The position numbers and the translations under genes are program-made. Below, piece after piece: positions 9,159-18,329 of a stretch of DNA of 64,000 bases; position 1 is the stretch's first letter, and each line of letters begins with the position of its first letter. This stretch comes from Candidatus Zixiibacteriota bacterium. Lineage in GTDB: Bacteria; Zixibacteria; MSB-5A5; GN15; JACZUZ01. The notes beneath the pieces were generated by a model. That model had not been told where the DNA came from and made no database searches. It saw only the letters and a list, made by a program, of their open reading frames with translations. The stretch is from positions 1-64,000 of the forward strand of contig JAJRPM010000015.1 of NCBI GenBank assembly GCA_024280775.1, in the 5' to 3' direction.

Positions 9159-10058
9159 TCAACGAGCGCCAAGTGAACAAGTATAACTGACCCATTCGCC
9201 ATCACTGGCTTTTGACCAATTTGTCACACCACATTCGCGCAACGCATTCTCAATAGATTTAGTGTCAGGTTTCGTTATACCCGAAAGTATGAGAGTTCCT
9301 GACTGGCTAACTAGCTGAACTAGATCAGATAGAATCTCCAGCAGAATTCTGCTAATCATATTCGCAACAACAATATCATAACTTCCCGCTTCCCCACTGA
9401 AAACATCAGTAGAGCCCAGGGCTATTTCTGCATTCTCACTTACACCATTGAGTCGGCAATTCTCTTTACTGTTTTCAATCGCGACTGGATCATTATCGAC
9501 TGCTTTAACAAATGATGCGCCAAGCTTCACAGCTAAGATAGACAGTATCAAAGAACCACAACCAACATCAGCCACTCGCATCCCCGGCTTGAGAGTATCC
9601 TTTAAGGCGCACATCGCCAGTTTCGTTGTCTCATGTGAGCCAACACCAAAGGCCATTTTGGGGTCAATTACAATGTCAGTTGTAATTGTTGGAACCTGAA
9701 TACTCTCACGCTCCACCCAGGTGGGCCGGACTAGAATTGTATCTGCAATGATTACTGCTTTGGTCTCGCGACGGAATTTTTCCTGCCAGTCGATTTCCGG
9801 GATGAACTCAATTGCAAATTCTGGCGCAGGCGTTGAAAGGGTATCCTGATAGAAACTAATCCAAATTTCACGGAACTTGCCCACTTCAGATTCAGATAGA
9901 TAGAACCGTAGTGTAACTTGTGAATCAGAACTGCCAAGCTCCTGAAACCCGTCGGAGAGGCGCCTTTGCAAGAAATCATTAACTAGACCATACTCAGACC
10001 GAGCGATTGAAGCGGTGATTTGCGAATGGCCAGCTTGAGCAGAGTCGCTGGTGTTCAT
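9159..10058 (-). CDS. prmA: ribosomal protein L11 methyltransferase
   Basis: Class I methyltransferase of 299 residues that trimethylates ribosomal protein L11. The N-terminal substrate-binding region is followed by PKMAFGVGSHETTKL (the PrmA motif P-x-x-AFGxGxHxTT) and by DVGCGSLILSILA, the S-adenosylmethionine site; the usual second glycine is a leucine here. 'VANMISRILLEI' matches motif IV (N-I). Its ATG directly follows the dnaJ stop codon, so translation is probably coupled. The dnaJ-prmA pairing is common in many bacteria. It converges on the lipoprotein gene, 11 bases away. Confidence 0.93.
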   Translation of the reverse strand: MNTSDSAQAGHSQITASIARSEYGLVNDFLQRRLSDGFQELGSSDSQVTLRFYLSESEVGKFREIWISFYQDTLSTPAPEFAIEFIPEIDWQEKFRRETKAVIIADTILVRPTWVERESIQVPTITTDIVIDPKMAFGVGSHETTKLAMCALKDTLKPGMRVADVGCGSLILSILAVKLGASFVKAVDNDPVAIENSKENCRLNGVSENAEIALGSTDVFSGEAGSYDIVVANMISRILLEILSDLVQLVSQSGTLILSGITKPDTKSIENALRECGVTNWSKASDGEWVSYTCSLGAR

Positions 10059-11222
10059 CTAAACGCCAAGCGAGTCACGGAGTTTTTGCAGGAATGATTT
10101 GTCGTGCTTCGGAGGATTGAATGATTCAGATTGTCCCATTTGCTCCAGCAACTTCTTATCGGCGCTAGAAAGCTTTGTCGGAGTCCACACAGTAAGCAAA
10201 ACAATTTGATCGCCTCGACCGTAACGTCTCAAGTGGGGGATTCCTTCACCGCGAAGCTTAATAGCTTTTCCGCTTTGCACACCAGCGGGAATCTTGATTG
10301 TCTCGCTACCGCGCAATGTCGGGACTTCAAGTTTGGTTCCCAGCGCCGCAGTAGTGAATGAGATCATCTTCTGGTAAATTACATCGTCACCCTGACGCAC
10401 AAAATGTTCATGCTCTTTTTCTTCAATGACAACTTGCAAGTCACCGGGATGCCCACCTTGCGGGCCGAAATTCCCTTCGCCCTCAACAGTAAGGTAATTA
10501 CCTTCGCTAACCCCAGCAGGAATCTCAACTTCAGTCTCGCCGGAGATTTTGCTACGTCCCTCACCACCGCAATCATCACAAGGAGAAGCAATCACTTTGC
10601 CACTGCCCTGACATTGCGGACAGGTTCTAACTTGCTGAATCTGCCCGATAAAAGTGCTGGTGACAGTTCGCACCTGCCCTGCTCCGCCACACTGGCGACA
10701 GGTCTCCGGTTGCGAACCTGCCGCGGCTCCCGAACCGTTACAAGTCTCGCAGGCGCCAAGTCGATTTACACGAAGTTTCTTGGTGGCGCCCATGGCGATT
10801 TCTTCGAGTGTCAACGATATGCGAATCCGCAAATCTTCGCCACGATTGGATTGGCCGCGTCTTCCACCGCCAAACATATCTTCGAATCCACCACCGCCAC
10901 CACCACCGAAGTCACGCATAAAAGATCGCAGAGCCTCGTTAATGTCAAAACCGCCGAAGCCCGCATGACCACCACCAAAGCCTCCACCGGCTTGGCCGTT
11001 GAATGCCGCATGTCCGAATTGGTCATAGCGCTGACGTTTCTCCGCGTCCTTCAATACTTCATAGGCTTCAGTGGCTTCTTTGAACTTGTCCTCAGCAGAT
11101 TTGTCATCCGGATTTCTATCAGGATGATACTTCATCGCCAACTTACGATAGGCGGTCTTGATTTCAACATGACCAGCCCCGCGCTCTACAGAAAGAATTT
11201 CGTAATAATCTCGTTCAGTCAT
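10059..11222 (-). CDS. dnaJ: chaperone DnaJ (Hsp40)
   Basis: Co-chaperone of 387 residues that stimulates DnaK ATP hydrolysis and delivers unfolded protein. The J domain holds YHPDRNPDD, followed by a Gly/Phe-rich linker. Then come four CxxCxGxG zinc repeats (CETCNGSG, CRQCGGAG, CPQCQGSG, CDDCGGEG), and the C-terminal substrate-binding domains. A GTG at 11237 is also in frame, but the ATG at 11222 gives the usual start M-x-x-x-DYYE. Neither start has a strong ribosome site. The gene is the fourth member of the hrcA operon and lies 63-78 bases after dnaK. Confidence 0.96.
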   Translation of the reverse strand: MTERDYYEILSVERGAGHVEIKTAYRKLAMKYHPDRNPDDKSAEDKFKEATEAYEVLKDAEKRQRYDQFGHAAFNGQAGGGFGGGHAGFGGFDINEALRSFMRDFGGGGGGGFEDMFGGGRRGQSNRGEDLRIRISLTLEEIAMGATKKLRVNRLGACETCNGSGAAAGSQPETCRQCGGAGQVRTVTSTFIGQIQQVRTCPQCQGSGKVIASPCDDCGGEGRSKISGETEVEIPAGVSEGNYLTVEGEGNFGPQGGHPGDLQVVIEEKEHEHFVRQGDDVIYQKMISFTTAALGTKLEVPTLRGSETIKIPAGVQSGKAIKLRGEGIPHLRRYGRGDQIVLLTVWTPTKLSSADKKLLEQMGQSESFNPPKHDKSFLQKLRDSLGV

Positions 11223-11300
11223 ATATATTAGATGCACTCTAGCAACGGTCCCGCAACAGCTTCTCCTATTGCTTCTCAGCTATAGCGCTAATGTCTAAGG

Positions 11301-13238
11301 CTATTTCTTTTCCTCATCAACAACTTCAAAATCTGCATCTACAGTATTGTCAGCTGCGCTACCTGCATCGGATGACTCGGTAGAGTCTCCTCCGCCTGTA
11401 TCCCCGGCTTGTCCCGCCTCTGCCGCTTTCTCAGCTGTAGCCGCTTTGTACATCTCTTCGGATAGCTTATGCGAGGCGGTTGTCAGCTCCTCTTTGGCGG
11501 AATTGATTTCTTCGATTGATTCGCCTGTCAGAGCTTCTTTGAGTTTGTCCAGCGCCGCTTGAACCTTGGTCTTCTCGTCATCATCGATTTTATCACCGTG
11601 ATCTTTGAGAGTCTTCTCGGTTTGGTAATGCAGTTGGTCAGCCTCATTGCGCGCTTTGACCAGCTCCTCGCGAGTCTTATCTTCCTCAGAATGCGCTTCT
11701 GCGTCTTTCACCATTCCATCGATTTCGTTATCTGAGAGTCCTGATGAAGCCTCAATGCGAATCGACTGTTCTTTGCCGGTTGCACTATCTTTAGCGCTGA
11801 CATGCACAATACCGTTTGCGTCAATATCGAATGACACTTCAATTTGCGGAATCCCACGAGGCGCAGGAGGAATACCCACCAAATCAAAACGTCCCAGTGT
11901 CCTACTATCGGAGGCCATCTTCCGCTCGCCCTGCAGAACATGAATGTTCACCGCAGGCTGATTGTCAGAAGCAGTTGAAAACACTTGCGACTTCTTGGTC
12001 GGAATTGTGGTATTGCGCTCAATCAGCGGAGTCATTACACCACCAAGAGTCTCAATGCCCAATGTCAGAGGTGTCACATCCAACAGGACCACATCTTTAA
12101 GGTCGCCAGCGAGTACGCCGCCCTGAATCGCCGCGCCAATAGCTACCACCTCATCAGGATTCACACCCTTATGTGGCTCCCGACCAAATATCTCTTTTAC
12201 TATCTCATGAACCTTCGGCATACGAGACATACCGCCAACGAGCACCACCTCATCCATATCAGAGGCTTTAAGCTTAGAGTCAGCAAGCGCTTTTTTGCAA
12301 GGGCCGATAGTTCGTTGCAGAAGTTCATCAGTTAACTGCTCAAGTTTGGCGCGTGAGAGTGTCAGGTCCAAATGCTTTGGGCCATCCTGGTCCGCAGTCA
12401 CGAAAGGCAAATTGATATTGGTCTGCATTGCGCTTGATAGCTCGATCTTCGCTTTTTCCGCCGCCTCACGCAAACGCTGAAGCGCGATGCGGTCTTTACG
12501 CAAGTCTATGCTGTTGGTCTTTTTGAACTCCTCTGCCATCCAATCAATTATCTTCTGGTCAAAGTCATCGCCACCCAAATGAGTGTCACCGGAGGTGGCA
12601 TGCACTTCAAAAACACCGTCGCCGATTTCAAGAACTGAAACATCAAACGTACCACCACCGAGATCGAAAACCACTATCTTCTTGTTGCCGCCCTTATCAA
12701 GTCCATAGGCCAGTGATGCGGCTGTCGGCTCGTTGATAATACGCAACACTTCAAGCCCGGCAATTTTGCCAGCATCCTTAGTGGCCTGACGTTGTGAGTC
12801 ATTGAAATATGCAGGAACTGTGATTACCGCTTTCGTCACTTCAGAGCCAAGATGATTCTCTGCCGCTTTCTTCAGATACTGCAGAACCATCGCTGATAGT
12901 TCAGGTGGAGCATAAGTTTTGTCACCGACATGAACCACGACATTGTCGTTACCATCGCCTTGAACATCATAGGGAACTAGTTTCTCTTCAGAGGAAACCT
13001 CAGCGTGCTTACGGCCCATGAAACGCTTGATAGAATACAGAGTGTTTTCCGGGTTAGTGACAGCCTGACGTTTCGCCGCCGCGCCGACTAGCCTTTCGCC
13101 GGTTTTTGAAAAAGCCACCACCGAAGGAGTCGTGCGTGCGCCTTCCTGATTCGGGATAACTGTCGGCTCATTTCCTTCGAGGACTGCGACACAACTGTTT
13201 GTTGTCCCCAGATCGATTCCGATTACTTTGTTTGACAT
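11301..13238 (-). CDS. dnaK: chaperone DnaK (Hsp70)
   Basis: Hsp70 chaperone of 645 residues. The nucleotide-binding domain begins with [11 protein letters not shown], contains [12 protein letters not shown] and '[10 protein letters not shown]', and is followed by the linker [13 protein letters not shown] and the substrate-binding domain. The C-terminus is acidic and Gly/Ser-rich, ending VDEEKK. A TTG nine bases upstream is in frame, but the ATG at 13238 with GGAG 11 bases before it is the better start. It follows grpE after 117 bases. Confidence 0.97.
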   Translation of the reverse strand: MSNKVIGIDLGTTNSCVAVLEGNEPTVIPNQEGARTTPSVVAFSKTGERLVGAAAKRQAVTNPENTLYSIKRFMGRKHAEVSSEEKLVPYDVQGDGNDNVVVHVGDKTYAPPELSAMVLQYLKKAAENHLGSEVTKAVITVPAYFNDSQRQATKDAGKIAGLEVLRIINEPTAASLAYGLDKGGNKKIVVFDLGGGTFDVSVLEIGDGVFEVHATSGDTHLGGDDFDQKIIDWMAEEFKKTNSIDLRKDRIALQRLREAAEKAKIELSSAMQTNINLPFVTADQDGPKHLDLTLSRAKLEQLTDELLQRTIGPCKKALADSKLKASDMDEVVLVGGMSRMPKVHEIVKEIFGREPHKGVNPDEVVAIGAAIQGGVLAGDLKDVVLLDVTPLTLGIETLGGVMTPLIERNTTIPTKKSQVFSTASDNQPAVNIHVLQGERKMASDSRTLGRFDLVGIPPAPRGIPQIEVSFDIDANGIVHVSAKDSATGKEQSIRIEASSGLSDNEIDGMVKDAEAHSEEDKTREELVKARNEADQLHYQTEKTLKDHGDKIDDDEKTKVQAALDKLKEALTGESIEEINSAKEELTTASHKLSEEMYKAATAEKAAEAGQAGDTGGGDSTESSDAGSAADNTVDADFEVVDEEKK

Positions 13239-13355
13239 CTTGGGCAAAACTCCAATCTACATATTGTTACTGGACGCAAAGGCTCTCTGCGACTCTGGTA
13301 TTATTTTCTATCAACAAATCTCTAGCAATAACTCTTTATATAATAACCGCAATTT

Positions 13356-13934
13356 CTAATCTTGTGTCTTCTTCCTGGATGCCACACCGACTTTCGAGTG
13401 ACGTAACACTCTATCGCCGCGTCTATACCCCTTGGAGATTACCTGTGAAATATGGTCCTCGGGGTGTTCATCAGTTTCGATTTGCACTACCGCCTCGTGA
13501 AGTGACGGGTCAAATTGTTTTCCCTCAGTCTCAATTTCTTCAACACCCTGCGACTTTAACACACCAAGTAACTGCTGGTGTATCATTTTCGCGCCTTCAT
13601 GAAGAGAGCTGTAAAGTTTCTCGGGGTTTTCATCGCCTTGCCCTCTTTCTGCCGAGGCAAGCGCGCGTTCAAAATTATCCACTGTCTCAAGCATTTGCAA
13701 CAGCAGTCTGTCATTGGCGGAATTGATTAAGTCATTTCTTTCGCGAGCAGTGCGTTTCTTGAAATTCTCAAATTCAGCCGCCAAACGCATGTACTTATCC
13801 TGAGCCTCTTGCAACGCCGTTTCCGTTCCGGTAGTATCTGCCTGCCCGGACGATACCTCACTTGCTTGCGATTGTTCATTCGCGGATGAAGTCTTTTCTG
13901 TATCTGCAAATGGTTCTTTTGATTCAGTCGTCAT
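13356..13934 (-). CDS. grpE: nucleotide exchange factor GrpE
   Basis: Nucleotide exchange factor for DnaK, 192 residues. A disordered acidic N-terminus of about 40 residues is followed by the long helix (YMRLAAEFENFKKRTARER, the GrpE signature start) and the beta domain with 'FDPSLHEAV' and 'GYRRGDRVLRHSKVGVA'. It lies 23 bases after hrcA in the heat-shock operon. Confidence 0.96.
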   Translation of the reverse strand: MTTESKEPFADTEKTSSANEQSQASEVSSGQADTTGTETALQEAQDKYMRLAAEFENFKKRTARERNDLINSANDRLLLQMLETVDNFERALASAERGQGDENPEKLYSSLHEGAKMIHQQLLGVLKSQGVEEIETEGKQFDPSLHEAVVQIETDEHPEDHISQVISKGYRRGDRVLRHSKVGVASRKKTQD

Positions 13935-13957
13935 ACTACTTTGCTTCTCTTATTATT

Positions 13958-15034
13958 TCAGTTCTTCAACTCATCTGAGTCTGCGAGACTCTCGGAAATT
14001 GATTTGGCCGCGTATTCGACCATAGAAAGCAACTTAGAGTAACGCATCCTGGTTGGTCCGATTACTGCGATTTTGCCCTCTATAGAGCCAACTTTGTAAC
14101 TGGCGCTAACTACCGAACAGCGTTTCATCTCTTCAAGGTTGTTCTCATCACCTATTTTGACAATGACTCCGGTACTTGTAGTTCCATCACCGTTGTCACA
14201 CTTAAGCTCCTGCGAAAGTTTCTCCTGGTTTTCTAAAGTGCGTACAAATTGCACTAGTTGCTTACGGTCTGCAAACTCCGGTTGTCCGAGCAAATTCTCG
14301 GCTCCAACTACATGCAATTGAATATCTGAAACTCCCTCCCAGATTCCAGACTCCGGATCAATAAACAGCTTCAAAAGTCGTGCATTGCCAGTTACATTCG
14401 CCAGTCGGCTGGTGATAGTCCTGCGGATTTCACCTAATGTCAGCCCGCATAATTTCTCATTGAGAATCTGCTCCAACGTTCGCATATCCTCATCAGGCAA
14501 TGAAGCCTCAACTTCAAGAATCACCGAACGCGCCAACCCAGATTTGACTACCAGAACCACCAAAGCCTTATCGGAATTCAACGGAACCAATTCCAATCGT
14601 GTCAAAGTTCCTTCGTCAAATCGCGGGGCAATTGTAACTCCCATTTGCATCGCGATGTCCGCCAAGGCGCGTGTTGATTGCCCGAGAATCGCATCGATGG
14701 ATTTACCCGAGTTAAACAGAGAGTTGCGAATTTTCTTACGTTCGGCGGCGCTCAAGGATTCGGGTTTCAAGAGGCTATCTACATATAGCCTATAACCAAT
14801 ATCAGTTGGCACCCTACCAGCGGAAGTATGCGGCTGAGAGATAAAGCCCATATCCTCCAAATCCTGCATGGTATTGCGGATAGTGGCCGACGAGAGGCCC
14901 ATGCCAAACTTGGTGGCAATAACCCGCGAACCAACCGGGTCGGCGGTTGCGACATAGTGGTCGATTAGATTCTGGAGAACCTCTCGCTCCCGGGTATTTA
15001 GATTTTCAAATGCCATATTTTTTTCGTTCTTCAA
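13958..15034 (-). CDS. hrcA: heat-inducible transcription repressor HrcA
   Basis: Repressor that binds CIRCE operators and is kept active by chaperonin. The winged helix contains 'SSATIRNTMQDLEDMGFI', and the phrase 'PHTSAGRVPTDIGYRLYVD' is the family's signature. The rest is the GAF-like dimer domain, ending in 'VIGPTRMRYSKLLSMVEYAA'. The frame can start at TTG 15034, which has AGAGGG six bases upstream, or at ATG 15016 with a weaker site; the choice is open. First gene of the operon with grpE, dnaK, dnaJ and prmA. A promoter and CIRCE-like site precede it at 15090-15145. Confidence 0.95.
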   Translation of the reverse strand: MKNEKNMAFENLNTREREVLQNLIDHYVATADPVGSRVIATKFGMGLSSATIRNTMQDLEDMGFISQPHTSAGRVPTDIGYRLYVDSLLKPESLSAAERKKIRNSLFNSGKSIDAILGQSTRALADIAMQMGVTIAPRFDEGTLTRLELVPLNSDKALVVLVVKSGLARSVILEVEASLPDEDMRTLEQILNEKLCGLTLGEIRRTITSRLANVTGNARLLKLFIDPESGIWEGVSDIQLHVVGAENLLGQPEFADRKQLVQFVRTLENQEKLSQELKCDNGDGTTSTGVIVKIGDENNLEEMKRCSVVSASYKVGSIEGKIAVIGPTRMRYSKLLSMVEYAAKSISESLADSDELKN

Positions 15035-15082
15035 ATTGTCCCTCTCGCTTCGGCCTGCCGTTTCAGAGTCAGAAGCGCAGAT

Positions 15083-15108
15083 AAAAAAACTGGCAGTCCT
15101 TCTGCCAG
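15083..15108 (-). terminator. intrinsic-terminator-like hairpin in the nadK-hrcA gap
   Basis: Read on the minus strand, CTGGCAG, a five-base loop and CTGCCAG are followed by seven T residues. This is a complete intrinsic terminator by shape. It lies downstream of nadK but also just downstream of the predicted hrcA start point, so it may terminate the nadK transcript, attenuate hrcA, or both. Confidence 0.6.
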
Positions 15109-15116
15109 AGCGCTAA
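15090..15116 (-). promoter_or_regulatory. CIRCE-like operator of hrcA
   Basis: On the minus strand the site reads TTAGCGCTC, nine bases, GACTGCCAG. Against the CIRCE consensus TTAGCACTC-N9-GAGTGCTAA, the first arm matches eight of nine bases and the second six of nine. The spacing is exact, and it starts immediately after the -10 of the hrcA promoter, the usual place for HrcA to block initiation. The weaker second arm is shared with the terminator-like hairpin. Confidence 0.55.
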
Positions 15117-15117
15117 T

Positions 15118-15145
15118 AATTTACACGCCAAAGCTTATATGTCAA
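15118..15145 (-). promoter_or_regulatory. promoter of the hrcA heat-shock operon
   Basis: Minus strand: a perfect TTGACA at 15145-15140, a 16-bp spacer and TAAATT at 15123-15118 (four of six matches). The predicted start point falls inside the first arm of the CIRCE-like site. It lies about 85 bases before the hrcA start. Confidence 0.6.
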
Positions 15146-15214
15146 CTAATAAGCCTAAGTTCCCTACTTCAATATGTGTGGCGTTTTGTGTGGAAATATG
15201 GATTTTCGGGGAGA

Positions 15215-16084
15215 TTATTCAGGAGCAACCATCGGAGCCCGGCCCCAATGCAGTTTTTGCCTGATAACTTTGTAAAATGAGCTATTTTTGAATCTGAGCA
15301 ATCTCACCGAATTTTTCCCTTTTCGCACGACAAACTCGGCGGATTCAGGCAATTCGATTGTAAATTGGCCATCGATAGTCAATGCGCTACATCCGTGACT
15401 GGAGTATACCCTGACAACAAGCTCGGTCTCATCAGAGAACACAAACGGCCTGCTGAAAAACCCGAATGCAGAAATCGGTGAAACTACCAATGCGCGCATT
15501 TCAGGAGCTAAAATCGGTCCCCCGACTGATAACGAATAAGCGGTAGAACCTGTCGGAGTGGCGACAATTAGTCCATCAGCGCGGTAATTTGCGATCGGAC
15601 GATCCCCGCTAAAGAGGTCAATTGTGATAATCCTACTAGTGGCGCCCCGGTCGATAACCACTTCATTGAGAGCCGGCGGTGTCTCAACGCCATCAAGAAC
15701 GGTTTCGAGAGTCATGCACTCATCGATATGATAATCCCCTGCGACTATTCGTTCTAGATTTGCTTCCATTTCAGCCAGCGAAGACTCGGTCAGAAACCCC
15801 AGAGTGCCAACATTGACCCCAAAAATAGGAACCCCCGATCCTGCGACCAAACGAGCAGAAGTGAGTATTGTGCCGTCCCCGCCAAGTGAAACCAAAATAT
15901 CAATTGATTCACGTAATTCATTGTCTGGCAGTGCATTTTCCGGCTGGCCCAAAAGTTCCGCTGCGGATTGAGAGAGTTTTATAGCATGACCGGTGCGTTG
16001 CCCCCAGCCGATAATCTGCCTGGCGGTTGGCCCAGTTTCGGGGCGTTTCGATTTAGGATTGAGATTAAGGCCGAAGGTCAGCAA
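15215..16084 (-). CDS. nadK: NAD kinase
   Basis: Phosphorylates NAD to NADP. 289 residues. The signature 'LGGDGTILTSARL' lies near residues 65-77, with 'VNVGTLGFLTE' and the second family motif 'DGLIVATPTGSTAYSLSVGGP' region further on. It is 59 bases downstream of dxs and probably co-transcribed; NADPH is needed by the next step of the same isoprenoid pathway (DXR). The sequence ends in a proline-rich short tail. Confidence 0.95.
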   Translation of the reverse strand: MLTFGLNLNPKSKRPETGPTARQIIGWGQRTGHAIKLSQSAAELLGQPENALPDNELRESIDILVSLGGDGTILTSARLVAGSGVPIFGVNVGTLGFLTESSLAEMEANLERIVAGDYHIDECMTLETVLDGVETPPALNEVVIDRGATSRIITIDLFSGDRPIANYRADGLIVATPTGSTAYSLSVGGPILAPEMRALVVSPISAFGFFSRPFVFSDETELVVRVYSSHGCSALTIDGQFTIELPESAEFVVRKGKNSVRLLRFKNSSFYKVIRQKLHWGRAPMVAPE

Positions 16085-16143
16085 TGGACTATGTCCGAAG
16101 GGTAGGGCTAGATTCGCCGGTTAGAATATCACTTCGTGGAAGC

Positions 16144-18174
16144 TTATGAGCCAGCTGAAGATGAACGCCCAGGTGTAGTCAGGTCAGAAACCAGCGTCTC
16201 AGTCTCAGCTGTCTTGTGAATTCTTGGCCGCTGGCCTTGTTTGCCAAATCCGAGCCGGTCAAGAATGCCTCGTTTGCCATTCGTTCTGGTAGTATGGCTG
16301 GAATCCTTTAGAGCTGTTATCATCTTCTGAGCCAGTGAATCGGAGTCAAGACCAATATCGCGCCACAATTCCTCGACTCCGCCATGCCAAATGAATTCAT
16401 CAGGAATACCGCAATTGATTACCTGCCCCGAATATCTCGATTCATGCATCATTCGTGAAATAGTCGAGCCAAATCCGCCTAGTAACGCATTCTCTTCAAT
16501 AGTCATTATAGCCGCATGAGAATCGGCCACCTGCTTCAGCGTTTCGGTATCCACAGGTTTGACGAAGCGCGCGTTTATCACAGTTATAGATTTGCCGGTT
16601 TCGGCCAGGACTTTGTTAGCGGCCGCCAAAGCGTTGATAACCATAGTGCCAACAGCCAAAATACACAGCTCGCTACCTTCGCGTAAGACTTCCCATTTAC
16701 CCCAAGCGATCGGCTCAAACCCGGGTTTGATTTCGGTCGGCACGCTACCTCGAGGATAGCGAATCGAAATTGGCCCGCCAATATCTTCTTCTATAGCGTA
16801 ACGAAGCAAGGAGCGAAGTTCATTCCCATCTTTAGGAGCAGTGACGGTGAAATTCGGAGCGGTTTGCATATAGCTCAAGTCAAAGACCCCATGATGTGTC
16901 GGTCCATCGGCTCCGACAATTCCCGCTCTATCGAGACAGAGAATCGCCGGGAGATTTTGCAGGGCGATATCGTGCATGACCTGATCATAGCCGCGCTGTA
17001 AGAAAGATGAATACACAGCAAACAACGGACGCACACCTCCGGCGGCCAGACCGGCGGTGAAACAAACGCCATGCTCTTCGGCTATTCCTACATCATGGTA
17101 ACGCTTCGGATACTTTTCGCCGAAAGGCAACACGCCAGAGCCAGTCGGCATAGCGGCGGTAATTACATTTAGATTCTTGTTCTTTTCACCAAGCTCTACA
17201 ATAGCATCGCCAAAAACCGAGGTATACGCCGGTAGAGATTTGGGCTTCGGGTGCATTTTGCCGGTCTTCAAATCAAAGGGAGTAACCGCGTAGAACTTGA
17301 GCGCATCTTCCTCTGCGCGCGGATAGCCTTTGCCTTTTTTGGTAAAGACATGTAGCACCTTCGGGCCGCTCATCTCGCGCAACTCTGTAAGAGTCTTGCG
17401 CAACAACGGAATGTCATTTCCGTCAATCGGCCCGAAGTAACGCAGTCCCAGATGCTCGAAAAGCGCCCCGGGTTGTACTAGGGTTTTGAATGATTTCTCA
17501 AGACGACGAACTGTTTCGCGTATACTTTCGCGACGTTTGAATTTACCTGTTAAATCCCAAACCTCCGAGCGGAGTTTGTTGAAACGCTCGTCGGTCATAA
17601 TTCCTGTCAGATATTTTGACAGGGCGCCAACAGTTCTTGAAATCGCCCAGCTATTATCATTGAGAATAATCAGCATATCTTTCTTGGCGCCACCGAGATG
17701 ATTCATGCCTTCGTAGCAAAGACCGCCTGTCATGGCTCCATCACCGACGACCGCCACAACTTTGTGATCCTCGCCGCGCGCATCACGAGCGCAGGCAAAA
17801 CCCATTGCCGCCGAAATTGAAGTGGAAGCGTGTCCGGCGATGAAGGAGTCATACTCGGACTCTTCGCGGCGAGTGAAGCCTGAGAGTCCGTTCTTCTGAC
17901 GGATAGTGTTCATCCTATCGGCGCGACCAGTCAGAATCTTATGCGGATAGGATTGATGGCTGACATCCCAAATGAGCTTGTCGGTCGGGGTATCATAGAC
18001 CGCATGGATAGCCACAGCTAATTCCACTACGCCCAAATTGGAGGCAAAATGTCCACCGGATTCGGAAACTGATTCCAGCAATTTGACACGCACTTCATCT
18101 GCGAGCTGGATTAACTGCTCATCGGTGAACGTCTTGAGTTCCGAGGTGGCTTTAAGGTCTTCTAGTAATGACAT
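16144..18174 (-). CDS. dxs: 1-deoxy-D-xylulose-5-phosphate synthase
   Basis: Thiamine diphosphate enzyme that joins pyruvate and glyceraldehyde-3-phosphate, the first step of the MEP isoprenoid pathway. 676 residues. The thiamine-binding motif GDGAMTGG...NDN is near residues 142-175 ('VVGDGAMTGGLCYEGMNHL'), and the pyrimidine domain has 'VGIAEEHGVCFTAGLAAGG' and 'DRAGIVGADGPTHHG'. After the last domain there is an extra tail of about 45 residues rich in Arg, Gly, Thr and Ser with no recognisable fold. The usual neighbour ispA is present but a SIR2-domain gene lies between. Confidence 0.96.
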   Translation of the reverse strand: MSLLEDLKATSELKTFTDEQLIQLADEVRVKLLESVSESGGHFASNLGVVELAVAIHAVYDTPTDKLIWDVSHQSYPHKILTGRADRMNTIRQKNGLSGFTRREESEYDSFIAGHASTSISAAMGFACARDARGEDHKVVAVVGDGAMTGGLCYEGMNHLGGAKKDMLIILNDNSWAISRTVGALSKYLTGIMTDERFNKLRSEVWDLTGKFKRRESIRETVRRLEKSFKTLVQPGALFEHLGLRYFGPIDGNDIPLLRKTLTELREMSGPKVLHVFTKKGKGYPRAEEDALKFYAVTPFDLKTGKMHPKPKSLPAYTSVFGDAIVELGEKNKNLNVITAAMPTGSGVLPFGEKYPKRYHDVGIAEEHGVCFTAGLAAGGVRPLFAVYSSFLQRGYDQVMHDIALQNLPAILCLDRAGIVGADGPTHHGVFDLSYMQTAPNFTVTAPKDGNELRSLLRYAIEEDIGGPISIRYPRGSVPTEIKPGFEPIAWGKWEVLREGSELCILAVGTMVINALAAANKVLAETGKSITVINARFVKPVDTETLKQVADSHAAIMTIEENALLGGFGSTISRMMHESRYSGQVINCGIPDEFIWHGGVEELWRDIGLDSDSLAQKMITALKDSSHTTRTNGKRGILDRLGFGKQGQRPRIHKTAETETLVSDLTTPGRSSSAGS

Positions 18175-18329
18175 ATATATTTTGCGTCGACGACCAATGT
18201 CGTCTATTTCACTTATACTAAAGATGTGTACGATAGGTCAGAAATGGCAAATAAAAATATATTCGCCTGTGGGATGATAGTGTGATTTGTGCGTAGGGGC
18301 AAGTTTGCACATAGGACATTCGAAACACA

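Noticed and set aside
10404-11231. Plus-strand open frame of 275 codons opposite dnaJ
   Set aside because: It lies wholly antisense to dnaJ, has no ribosome site or recognisable motif, and owes its length to the codon bias of the real gene.
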